A stretch of 64,000 nucleotides of DNA from Microbacterium trichothecenolyticum (GTDB lineage: Bacteria; Actinomycetota; Actinomycetes; Actinomycetales; Microbacteriaceae), in contig NZ_JYJA01000020.1 in assembly GCF_000956465.1 (NCBI RefSeq), positions 1 through 64,000 of the forward strand, read 5' to 3'. Below are positions 1 through 7,317 of the stretch, piece after piece; positions within the stretch are counted from its first letter, which is position 1, and each line of letters opens with the position of its first letter. The notes below the pieces were generated by a model. It searched no databases. It had not been told where the DNA came from and saw nothing but the letters and a program-made list of their open reading frames with translations. A program made the translations under genes and the position numbers.

Positions 1-55
1 GGGTCTCGTCGCCCAGATGGATTCTCGCGGAATGAGCGAGGAACGGCGGGAGGGG

Positions 56-853
56 TCAGGCGTTCTTGGTGTCGCGCCAGCGCAGCCACGAGCGGATGAG
101 GTCGTAGTCCCAGTCGGGGCCCTGGAATCCGATCGTGAACAGGCGCACGCCGGCGTCGTAGAGGCCGTCGGCGTGGGCCTCGTCGCGCTGGTGCAGCTCG
201 TTCGAGATGACGAGGTTGGAGGTGTCGCGCTGCTCGCGATCGGCCCACCGCTCGATCACCTCGAGCTTGTGGGACAGATCGGTCCCACGCACGTAGCTGT
301 GCCAGATGTCGGCGTGCCGGGCGACCAGGCGCAGGGTCTTCTGCTCGCCTGCGCCGCCGATCATGACCGGGATGTCGCGGGTCGGGGCCGGGTTGAGCTT
401 CTGCCAGCGCGCCTCGATCCGCTCGAGCCCGGCGGCGAGGTCGTCGAGGCGCGACCCGGCGGTGCCGAACTCGTAGCCGTACTCCTCGTAGTCGCGGGCG
501 AACCAGCCCGAACCGGTGGCGAAGATGAAGCGGCCGACGCCGTCCTTCGCCGAGATGTGGTCGATCGTGCGGGCCATGTCGGCCTGCAGGTCGGGGTTGC
601 GGTAGCTGTTGCAGTTGACGAGGGCGCCGAACTCGACCCGCTCGGTCTGCTCCGCCCATGCGGCGAGCATCGTCCACGACTCGAAGTGGAGGCCGTCGGG
701 GTCACCGCTGAGCGGGAAGAAGTGGTCCCAGTTGAAGAGGATGTCGACGCCCATCTCCTCCAGCCGCAGGACGGCGTCGCGGAAGGAGGAGTAGGGCGCG
801 TGCTGGGGCTGCAGCTGCACGCCGAGGCGCACGGGAGTATCGAGGAGGGGCAT
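56..853 (-). CDS. LLM class F420-dependent oxidoreductase
   Basis: A 265-residue luciferase-like monooxygenase fold protein, expected to use reduced coenzyme F420 (or a flavin) for hydride transfer on an unknown small substrate in the cytosol. The N-terminal strand (RLGVQLQPQH) and the motif FNWDHFFPL near residue 40 match the (beta/alpha)8 barrel of the family. ATGSGWFARDYEEYG near residue 115 and PVMIGGAGEQKTLRLVA near residue 165 are the usual F420-class landmarks. The length is slightly short for the family but complete. The ATG at 853 is chosen because the protein begins directly before the first barrel strand; no strong ribosome binding site is seen. Class assignment is secure, substrate unknown. 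A second, more distant member lies at 35060-35986. Confidence 0.88.
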   Translation of the reverse strand: MPLLDTPVRLGVQLQPQHAPYSSFRDAVLRLEEMGVDILFNWDHFFPLSGDPDGLHFESWTMLAAWAEQTERVEFGALVNCNSYRNPDLQADMARTIDHISAKDGVGRFIFATGSGWFARDYEEYGYEFGTAGSRLDDLAAGLERIEARWQKLNPAPTRDIPVMIGGAGEQKTLRLVARHADIWHSYVRGTDLSHKLEVIERWADREQRDTSNLVISNELHQRDEAHADGLYDAGVRLFTIGFQGPDWDYDLIRSWLRWRDTKNA

Positions 854-905
854 GGGGAAAGCGTACGGCCGCCCGAAGGGGGCGGTCCTCGTTCGAGGGA
901 ATGCG

Positions 906-946
906 CCGAGATGCGGACCGCCCCCGGGGTTCGGTCCGCATCTCGG
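906..946 (-). terminator. Strong hairpin downstream of the PadR/membrane operon
   Basis: Perfect 14-bp inverted repeat CCGAGATGCGGACC (906-919) and its complement (933-946) with a 13-nt loop, just past the stop codon of the minus-strand gene ending at 956. No long T run follows, which is usual for terminators in high-GC actinobacteria. Confidence 0.7.
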
Positions 947-955
947 GCCAGGTCC

Positions 956-1930
956 TCAGCTGAGGACGCGTGACGACCCCCGCCGCGCACGCGCAGCCTT
1001 GAGTGCGGCATCCACCGTGTCCCAGATCGCGACGCCCGCGATGACGAAGCCGACGATGATCGAGATGATCTCGCCGACCTCGGCGCCGTCGCCGGGGATG
1101 ATCGTCGGGAAGTACGCCGGGTTGATGAGGCGCCCTTCGAACAGCAGCCACAGCGCGGGCACCGCGATGACGAGATTCAGGATGCCGTTGGCCACCGCGA
1201 GTCCGACAGTCCAGCGTCCGATCGCGTAGACGACGACCGCGAGCACGGCTTCGAGGGCCATCACGGCGAACAGCGCCAGGATCCACCAGGGCCAGAGCCC
1301 CGGGTCGAGGAACGATAGACCGGGCTCCGTGGGCACGAAGCCGATGAACAGGTCCCACAGCACGACCCCGGCCATGATTCCGAGGAACGCCAGCGAGGTG
1401 ATCATGTCGCCGAGGCCGACGCCCTTCTGGCGCGGTTCGGGGAGCTGGTCGGGCGTCCAGGGCTGGCCGGTCATCGGCTGGTGACCGGTGCGCTCGAGGA
1501 TGACGAAGACCAGCGTGGTCCAGAACGCGAGGTGCACGACCACCGAGAGCAGCAGCGGCACGAGCGCGCCGATGATCTCGCCGAACGTGGCACCGTCGAG
1601 CACCATCGCGAGCGAGACGCCGAAGGCTGCGCACGCGGGCACGATGTACAGCAGCAGCTTCAGCAGCCGCCACCAGTCGAGGAAGTAGCGCGGGCCGACG
1701 AGCCACAGCGGGCGATCCGTGTACCCCGCGGCGAGCTTGTCGGGGTCGCCGAGCTCGGTGAGCACGGCGCGTTCGGCCGTGTCGCGCGGCTCGCCCTGCT
1801 CGAGGCGGGCTTCGACCTGGTCGTCGATCGACGCACGCAGCTCGGCCGCGAGGTCGGCGCGCTGCGCCTCGGGCACCGTGCGCATCGCTGCGTCGACGTA
1901 GCGATCGGTGAGGGTGGCGGTGGTGGTCAT
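956..1930 (-). CDS. Permease-prefix-domain (DUF1700-like) membrane protein
   Basis: 324 residues. The first 75 residues form a soluble helical prefix (RYVDAAMRTVPEAQRADLAAELRA, then RAVLTELGDPDKLAAGY). This is the 'permease prefix' module that commonly sits behind PadR-type regulators. About six hydrophobic segments follow between residues 85 and 310, so it is an integral membrane protein. The gene starts 1 nt after the stop of the PadR gene, so the two are co-transcribed and probably coupled. Role unknown; in related pairs the PadR protein represses a membrane protein involved in envelope stress or transport, which is an inference here. The terminal Ala/Arg-rich tail is cytoplasmic by charge. 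Confidence 0.8.
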   Translation of the reverse strand: MTTTATLTDRYVDAAMRTVPEAQRADLAAELRASIDDQVEARLEQGEPRDTAERAVLTELGDPDKLAAGYTDRPLWLVGPRYFLDWWRLLKLLLYIVPACAAFGVSLAMVLDGATFGEIIGALVPLLLSVVVHLAFWTTLVFVILERTGHQPMTGQPWTPDQLPEPRQKGVGLGDMITSLAFLGIMAGVVLWDLFIGFVPTEPGLSFLDPGLWPWWILALFAVMALEAVLAVVVYAIGRWTVGLAVANGILNLVIAVPALWLLFEGRLINPAYFPTIIPGDGAEVGEIISIIVGFVIAGVAIWDTVDAALKAARARRGSSRVLS

Positions 1931-1931
1931 G

Positions 1932-2267
1932 TCACTTCTCCTGGGGGAGGGCGTCGATCGCGACGGCGATCGCGCGGAAGTCGTCGGTGAGGGCGCCGGC
2001 CAGACGGAGGCCGGCGTCGCTGGTGCGGTAGAACTTGCGGGGACGGGATTCGTCGGTGTTCCACTCGCTCGTGAGATACCCCTGCTTCTCGAGGCGCCGC
2101 AGCAGCGGGTACAGCGTGTTCGCGTCGGTGGGGAAGCCGCGCTTGCCGAGCTCCTCGAGCAGCCCGTACCCGTACCCCGGCGTCTCGAGGAGCCGCAGGC
2201 ACGCGAGCACGGTCGTGCCGCGCCGCAGCTCCTGCAGATGCGTCTCGAGGATCTCGGTTTCGCTCAT
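1932..2267 (-). CDS. PadR family transcriptional regulator
   Basis: 111-residue winged-helix repressor. The segment from about residue 15 to 90 (TTVLACLRLLETPGYGYGLLEELGKRGF, then NTLYPLLRRLEKQGYLTSEW and RPRKFYRTSDAGLRLAGAL) is the canonical PadR N-terminal DNA-binding domain. The short C-terminal helix would form the dimer, as in the small-size PadR class. It is the first gene of a two-gene minus-strand operon with the DUF1700-like membrane protein. A promoter with a 21-bp palindrome between its -35 and -10 lies immediately upstream and points to autorepression. The start codon falls almost at the predicted transcription start, so the mRNA may be leaderless. Confidence 0.9.
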   Translation of the reverse strand: MSETEILETHLQELRRGTTVLACLRLLETPGYGYGLLEELGKRGFPTDANTLYPLLRRLEKQGYLTSEWNTDESRPRKFYRTSDAGLRLAGALTDDFRAIAVAIDALPQEK

Positions 2268-2274
2268 GCCTCAC

Positions 2275-2304
2275 ACCATACTGTGCGTCACACACTATCG
2301 TCAA
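2275..2304 (-). promoter_or_regulatory. Promoter and probable PadR operator
   Basis: Read on the minus strand: -35 TTGACG (2304-2299), 18-nt spacer, -10 TATGGT (2280-2275), then the ATG at 2267 about 7 nt further on. The spacer and the edge of the -10 carry a 21-bp palindrome at 2278-2298 (arms ATACTGTG and CACACTAT, one mismatch, 5-nt centre). Placement fits a self-repressing PadR operator; binding is inferred. Confidence 0.6.
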
Positions 2305-2366
2305 CGGCACTTTATAGTTCCGATCCGAACTGGGATGCTGGGGGCACCGCGGGACGGGAGGCCCCC

Positions 2367-2534
2367 ATGTCCGAGAAGCCGAGTCGTTGGATGCGCCTGA
2401 AGTGGGCACTCCTCGGAAAGCCCGTGAGCCATGAGGAGTACAGGAATGCGCACTCCTCCTCGTACGTCGATGCCCGCGTGATCGGGCACGCAGAAGCAAG
2501 GAGTCACCGCTTCCAGGCCGGCAGCGGATTCTGA
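2367..2534 (+). CDS. Small hypothetical protein (55 aa)
   Basis: Short basic protein beginning MSEKPSRWMRLKWALLGKPVSHEEYR and ending in a His/Ser-rich tail. A purine-rich ribosome binding site (GGGACGGGAG, 2351-2360) precedes the ATG at a good distance. The N-terminal third could form an amphipathic Trp/Leu/Arg helix that lies on the membrane. It occupies the space between the PadR promoter and menC in the direction of menC, and ends 23 nt before the menC start. I do not recognise a family. Support is the ribosome binding site, codon pattern and spacing; expression is unproven. Confidence 0.5.
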   Translation: MSEKPSRWMRLKWALLGKPVSHEEYRNAHSSSYVDARVIGHAEARSHRFQAGSGF

Positions 2535-2557
2535 CCGCGACGGGGCAGACTGAGCAC

Positions 2558-3559
2558 GTGACCACGTCTGCCCCGCTCCCCCCGCTCGCCGAGATCCTCG
2601 ACACCGCGCACGTCGTCGCACTGCCACTCGCGACGCGGTTCCGCGGCATCGACGTGCGCGAGGCCCTTCTCTTCCATGGCCCAGAGGGCTGGGCCGAGTT
2701 CTCGCCGTTCGCCGAGTACGACGACGCGGAAGCCTCCACGTGGCTGGCTGCCGCCATCGAGGATTCACGGATGCCGCGGCCCGCCGCCCTTCGCGAGCGC
2801 ATCGGCGTCAACGCCACCGTGCCGGCGGTGGCGGCAGCATCCGTCCCGTCCGTACTGGCGCGGTTCGACGGCTGCCGCACGGCGAAGGTCAAGGTGGCGG
2901 AGCCCGGTCAGGTGCTCCCGGACGACGTGGCGCGCGTGCGCGCCGTGCGCGAGGCCATGGGGCCGGAGGGGCGCATCCGCGTCGACGCCAACGGCGCCTG
3001 GAACGTCGACGAGGCCGAGCACGCGATCCACGCGCTCGCCGAGTTCGACCTCGAGTACGCCGAGCAGCCGTGCGCGAGCGTCGAGGAGCTCGCTGAGCTG
3101 CGTCGGCGCGTGAAGTACATGGGCATCCCGATCGCCGCCGACGAGAGCGTGCGCAAGGCGGCCGATCCGGTGGCGGTCGCCCGGGCCGGAGCCGCCGACC
3201 TGCTCGTGATCAAGGCGCAGCCGCTCGGCGGCGTGCGGCGAGCGCTCGAGATCGTCCAGGAAGCCGGCCTTCCCGCGATCGTGTCGAGCGCGCTCGACAC
3301 GTCCGTCGGGCTGTCGATGGGCGTCGCGCTGGCCGCAGCCCTCCCCGAGCTCGACTACGACTGCGGACTCGGCACGGCGTCGCTGTTCACGGCGGACGTC
3401 GTCGATCCGCCGCTCGCGCCGCGCGGCGGGATGCTCGCCGTCGGGCGCGTCACGCCCGACCCGGCGCTGCTCGCCGCGCACGCGGCATCCGCGGACCGCC
3501 GCCGGTGGTGGCTCGACCGGCTCGCCCGCTGCTATGAGGTGCTGCGCACCGCGGGGTGA
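2558..3559 (+). CDS. menC: o-Succinylbenzoate synthase
   Basis: 333-residue enolase-superfamily enzyme that dehydrates SHCHC to o-succinylbenzoate in menaquinone biosynthesis. The catalytic lysine pair is in TAKVKV (about residues 108-112) and the second lysine in VIKAQPLGG (about 218). The metal-binding acids are in RVDANGAWN (about 143), EYAEQP (about 168) and AADES (about 195). Length and order match the short actinobacterial MenC class. A GTG start at 2558 is used. It stands alone here without other men genes. The C-terminal tail (WWLDRLARCYEVL) is typical of actinobacterial members. Confidence 0.93.
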   Translation: MTTSAPLPPLAEILDTAHVVALPLATRFRGIDVREALLFHGPEGWAEFSPFAEYDDAEASTWLAAAIEDSRMPRPAALRERIGVNATVPAVAAASVPSVLARFDGCRTAKVKVAEPGQVLPDDVARVRAVREAMGPEGRIRVDANGAWNVDEAEHAIHALAEFDLEYAEQPCASVEELAELRRRVKYMGIPIAADESVRKAADPVAVARAGAADLLVIKAQPLGGVRRALEIVQEAGLPAIVSSALDTSVGLSMGVALAAALPELDYDCGLGTASLFTADVVDPPLAPRGGMLAVGRVTPDPALLAAHAASADRRRWWLDRLARCYEVLRTAG

Positions 3560-3596
3560 TGCCTGCGGGACTCACCGCCTGCGGAGGGCTCGCGGC

Positions 3597-3627
3597 GTTT
3601 CGACTCGCAAGCTCGCTCAACGACCGG
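3597..3627. repeat. Dispersed palindromic (REP-like) repeat, copy 1
   Basis: 31-bp sequence TTTCGACTCGCAAGCTCGC followed by TCAACGACCG, lying between menC and the TetR gene. Its complement recurs at 13529-13559 with two changes, and a third, more diverged copy is at 14388-14419. Internally it is partly palindromic (CGAGC/GCTCG). This copy is intergenic, unlike the other two. Confidence 0.75.
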
Positions 3628-3648
3628 GAGGAGCGCGACTGCCGGGGG

Positions 3649-4287
3649 TCAGAGGGGGTCGACGAGGGCGGTGGCCACGCGCGCGGTGCGCTCGTTGACC
3701 AACTGGTGCATCTCGGGCACGCTCAGGCCGGTCATGACCGCGAAGGCCGACGTGTCCTCCCAGGTCTGCAGGATGAGGCCCGCGAACTCCTGCGGCGACA
3801 GGCGCAGCCTGAAGCGATACGTGAGCGCGAGCTCCTCGATGAACGAGCCGACGCGCTCGACCATGCCGGTCTGCCACGCGATGTAGGTCTCGGCGAGCCG
3901 CTGGTCGCGCATCGCACGCGTGCGGATCTCGCTCGTGAGCAGGATGCCCTGCTTCTTGTCGAACGCCACGTCGAGCAGCTGGCGCACGAGGGCACCGGGC
4001 TCGAGATCCTCGCCGCGCTCCTGCAGCTGGGCGACGCGCTCGGCGACCTCGTCGATCTTCTCGCCGGCGACCCGCTCGGTCAGGGCGAGCATGAGCTCGT
4101 CCTTGGTCTCGAAGTTGGAGTAGAACGCGCCGCGCGTGAAGCCTGCGCGCTCGCAGATCGCTTCGACGGATGCCGCATCCAGGCCGACTTCCGCGAAGAC
4201 CAGGGCGGCGGCATCCAGCAGCTTCTGCCGGGTCGCCTCCCGGCGACGTGAGGTGCCGGTCGCTTCGGCCACGGGGGTGTCGGTCAT
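3649..4287 (-). CDS. TetR/AcrR family repressor of the MMPL-YhgE operon
   Basis: 212 residues. The helix-turn-helix spans about residues 14-60 (TRQKLLDAAALVFAEVG, ICERAGFTRGAFYSNFETKDELMLAL), followed by an all-helical ligand-binding domain. The ATG at 4287 is set by the preceding GGAGG and by the start of the HTH. It is divergent from the MMPL transporter gene, with two identical GATACA-N4-TGTATC palindromes in between. That arrangement indicates self-regulation and control of the exporter by a small-molecule ligand, probably a substrate of the pump (inference). Confidence 0.92.
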   Translation of the reverse strand: MTDTPVAEATGTSRRREATRQKLLDAAALVFAEVGLDAASVEAICERAGFTRGAFYSNFETKDELMLALTERVAGEKIDEVAERVAQLQERGEDLEPGALVRQLLDVAFDKKQGILLTSEIRTRAMRDQRLAETYIAWQTGMVERVGSFIEELALTYRFRLRLSPQEFAGLILQTWEDTSAFAVMTGLSVPEMHQLVNERTARVATALVDPL

Positions 4288-4350
4288 CGGTCCTCCATCT
4301 CGTCCAGTCTCACACGCACTACTCAGGTTGGGGCGACACGTCCGCCCTAC

Positions 4351-4383
4351 GATACACTCATGTATCCGATACAGCGCTGTATC
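4351..4383. promoter_or_regulatory. Two tandem 16-bp TetR operators
   Basis: GATACA-ctca-TGTATC at 4351-4366 and GATACA-gcgc-TGTATC at 4368-4383. Both have perfect 6-bp arms and a 4-nt centre and are spaced 17 bp centre to centre. The second is flanked by C and G, extending it to an 18-bp perfect palindrome (4367-4384). The pair lies in the divergent control region between the TetR gene (start 4287, minus) and the MMPL gene (start 4423, plus), about 40 nt upstream of the latter. Confidence 0.85.
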
Positions 4384-4422
4384 GACGGTTCCCGAACTCT
4401 CCACCCGTAACCGGAGGCGCTG

Positions 4423-7317
4423 TTGTCGACTCTTCTGTATGCGCTCGGCCGTTGGACCTACCGCCACCCCTGGCGGGTGCTGGTCTCGTGGCTCATGCTG
4501 CTCGGCATCGCCCTCGGGTTCGCGATCCCGCACCTGGGCGGCACCGACAACTCCTTCTCGATCCCCGGCACGGAGGCGCAGGAGGGCATCCAGCTGCTCG
4601 ATCGCAGCTTCCCCCAGGCGAGCGGCACGAGCGCCCAGCTCGTCATCGTGACGGCCGACGGCGACCGGATCGACGAGGAGCCGTACACCGGCGCCATCGG
4701 CGACACGGTCGCGCACCTCGAAGATCTCGACGGGGTCATCGCCGTGACCGACCCCTTCAACGAGATGGTGACGGGCATGGTGTCGGACGACGAGTCCGCC
4801 GCGATCATCCGCCTGCAGTTCGACGGCCAGTCGACCGACGTGTCCGACGAGACGAAGGAGGGCCTCGAACAGGTCGCCGACGATCTGCGCGAGACGCTTC
4901 CCGAGGGCTCGCAGGTCGCCATGGGCGGCGACCTCTTCTCCACTTCGGTGCCTGCCCTGTCCCTCATCGAGGCGGTCGGCGTGCTCATCGCGCTGTTCGT
5001 CCTCATCGTCACATTCCGCTCGTTCGCGGTGGCGTGGTTCCCGCTCGTGTCCGCGCTCATCGGCGTGGGCCTCGCGATCGCGCTCATCTTCGTCGCCACC
5101 GCGTTCGTATCGGTGTCGTCGACGACCCCGATGCTCGCGATCATGCTAGGACTCGCGGTCGGGATCGACTACGCCCTCTTCATCGTGGCGCGACATCAGG
5201 ATCAGGTGCGCGCCGGGGTCGAGCCCGAGGAGTCCGCCGCCCGCGCGACAGGCACGGCCGGTTCCGCGGTCGTCTTCGCCGGCATCACGGTGCTCATCGC
5301 CCTCATCGGCCTCGGCTTCGCCGGCATCCCCTTCCTCACCACGATGGGCATCGCCGCGGCGGTCGCCGTCGCGATCGCCGTCGTCGTCGCCCTCACTCTC
5401 ACGCCCGCGCTCCTCGGCTTCGCGAAGCACCGCGTCGCCGGCTGGGGCCACGGCAGGAAGCGGCGGGGGATGCCTCTGCCCGGTGCCCGCCGCTCGGCGG
5501 CGCAAGAGGCCCGGACTTCGGACGCCGGCGTCGAGCCGAACGACGTCGTCGACGCGCCCCTCCCCTCCCACACGCCGACCAAGCGGACCAACCGCTGGGT
5601 CATGCTGGTGACCAAGCACCCGATCGTCACCACCATCGCCGTCGTGCTCACGCTCGGCGTCATGGCGATGCCGGCGGCGAGCCTCGCGCTCGCCCTGCCG
5701 AATGCCGGCCAGCAGCCGGAGTCGAGCCAGGCGCGTCAGGCGTACGACCTCACGGCCGAGCACTTCGGGCCGGGGTCGAACGGCCCGCTCATCATGACCG
5801 GGACGATCGTGACGTCGACGGATCCGCTCGGACTCATGGCCGACCTCAAGGCCGAGATCGAGAAGGTGCCGGGCGTGAAGGAGGTCGCGCTCGCGACGCC
5901 GAACGAGACCGCCGACACCGGGCTGATCCAGATCGTGCCCGAGACCGCGCCCGACGACCCGGCCACCGCCCAGCTCGTGCGCGACCTGCGCGCGCTCGCC
6001 CCGGAGCTCGAGGACGAGTACGGCGTCGACCTCAAGGTGACGGGATTCACCGCCGTCGGCATCGACATCTCGGACCGCCTGGGCGCCGCCCTGCTGCCGT
6101 TCGGCGTGTTCGTCGTGGGCCTGTCGCTCGTGCTCCTCATGATCGTGTTCCGCTCGATCTGGGTGCCGATCAAGGCCGCCCTCGGCTACCTGCTGTCGGT
6201 GATGGCCGCGTTCGGCGTCGTCGCAGCCGTGTTCGAGTGGGGCTGGGGCGCGGAACTGCTGCATGTGGACCGTACGGGCCCCGTGATCAGCTTCATGCCG
6301 ATCATCCTGATGGGCGTGCTGTTCGGCCTGGCGATGGACTACGAGGTCTTCCTCGTCAGCCGCATGCGCGAGGACTACGTGCACGCCCGCCGCGCCGCCG
6401 GCGGTCACGCGACGCGCGGCGGCCGCGATCTCGCAGTCGGCGCCGTGCGCTCGGGCTTCACGGCCTCGGCGCGCGTGGTCACCGCCGCCGCGGTCATCAT
6501 GTTCGCCGTCTTCGCGGCCTTCGTGCCCGAGGGGGACTCCTCGATCAAGCCGATCGCGCTGGGCCTCGCCGTCGGCATCGCCGTCGACGCGTTCCTCGTG
6601 CGCATGACGCTCGTGCCGGCCGTCATGGCGCTGCTCGGCGACAAGGCGTGGTGGATGCCGCGCTGGCTCGAGCGGATCCTCCCCCACTTCGACATCGAGG
6701 GCGAGGCCGTCGAGCGCGAGCTTTCGCTCGCCGACTGGCCGGAGCCCGACACGACGGCCGTGGTCGTCGGCGACGGCGTCGCCGTGCGCGCGGACGCGGG
6801 CGGCTCGGCCGGCGAAGTCGTGCTGTTCGACGACGCCGCCTTCCGTGCGGAGCCCGGCGGCACGCTCATCGCGACGGGCGACCCCCGCGCGGCGCGGGCC
6901 TTCGCGCTCACGATCGCGGCGCGACTGGCCCCGACCGACGGACGCCTGCGCGTCGCCGGCCATCTGCTCCCCGAGCGCGGGGCCTGGGTGCGTGCGCACG
7001 TCGGGCTCGCGCTCCTCGCCGACGCCGACGACCGCGTGCCGGCGCTGCGCCGCGCCCTCACCGGGAAGGCGAGCCTCGTCGTGATCGAAGGCGTCGACGC
7101 GCTCGATCACGCGGAGCGCGACCAGGCCGCCGCGCTGCTGCGCGACGCCGCTGCGGCGCTCGCGGCGAGCGACAAGCGGCTGACGCTCGTCGTGACCGGC
7201 CGCACCGAGAGCGCGGCTCTCGCCCTCCTCGCGGACGCGCACCGCCCCGACGTGACCTCGATCACGCTGCGCTCCGCCACCGCTCAGACCACCCCCACCG
7301 CAGAGGTGAACGCATGA
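4423..7317 (+). CDS. MMPL/RND family transporter with C-terminal degenerate ABC-ATPase-like domain
   Basis: 964 residues, with a TTG start after a GGAGGCG site. Residues 1-765 are a standard MMPL transporter. There is a first membrane helix (about 12-34), an extracellular domain, helices in the 180-350 block, a cytosolic loop, helix at about 395, a second extracellular domain (about 430-550) and a second helix block (560-745). RND landmarks include GLAVGIDYALFIVARHQD and GLAMDYEVFLVSRMRED. Residues about 768-950 are extra. They follow the layout of an ABC nucleotide-binding domain (GGTLIATGDPRAARAFAL where Walker A would be, LRVAGHLLPE, then LVVIEGVDALDHAERDQAAALL where Walker B and D-loop would be), but the Walker A lysine is missing. 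The stop overlaps the yhgE-like start by 4 nt (ATGA). Probable energy source is the proton gradient; the substrate is unknown. Confidence 0.9.
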   Translation: MSTLLYALGRWTYRHPWRVLVSWLMLLGIALGFAIPHLGGTDNSFSIPGTEAQEGIQLLDRSFPQASGTSAQLVIVTADGDRIDEEPYTGAIGDTVAHLEDLDGVIAVTDPFNEMVTGMVSDDESAAIIRLQFDGQSTDVSDETKEGLEQVADDLRETLPEGSQVAMGGDLFSTSVPALSLIEAVGVLIALFVLIVTFRSFAVAWFPLVSALIGVGLAIALIFVATAFVSVSSTTPMLAIMLGLAVGIDYALFIVARHQDQVRAGVEPEESAARATGTAGSAVVFAGITVLIALIGLGFAGIPFLTTMGIAAAVAVAIAVVVALTLTPALLGFAKHRVAGWGHGRKRRGMPLPGARRSAAQEARTSDAGVEPNDVVDAPLPSHTPTKRTNRWVMLVTKHPIVTTIAVVLTLGVMAMPAASLALALPNAGQQPESSQARQAYDLTAEHFGPGSNGPLIMTGTIVTSTDPLGLMADLKAEIEKVPGVKEVALATPNETADTGLIQIVPETAPDDPATAQLVRDLRALAPELEDEYGVDLKVTGFTAVGIDISDRLGAALLPFGVFVVGLSLVLLMIVFRSIWVPIKAALGYLLSVMAAFGVVAAVFEWGWGAELLHVDRTGPVISFMPIILMGVLFGLAMDYEVFLVSRMREDYVHARRAAGGHATRGGRDLAVGAVRSGFTASARVVTAAAVIMFAVFAAFVPEGDSSIKPIALGLAVGIAVDAFLVRMTLVPAVMALLGDKAWWMPRWLERILPHFDIEGEAVERELSLADWPEPDTTAVVVGDGVAVRADAGGSAGEVVLFDDAAFRAEPGGTLIATGDPRAARAFALTIAARLAPTDGRLRVAGHLLPERGAWVRAHVGLALLADADDRVPALRRALTGKASLVVIEGVDALDHAERDQAAALLRDAAAALAASDKRLTLVVTGRTESAALALLADAHRPDVTSITLRSATAQTTPTAEVNA

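Noticed and set aside
17..973. 318-residue frame antisense to the first LLM oxidoreductase
   Set aside because: Low-complexity Val/Glu/Gly/Arg shadow; the minus-strand protein has full family landmarks.
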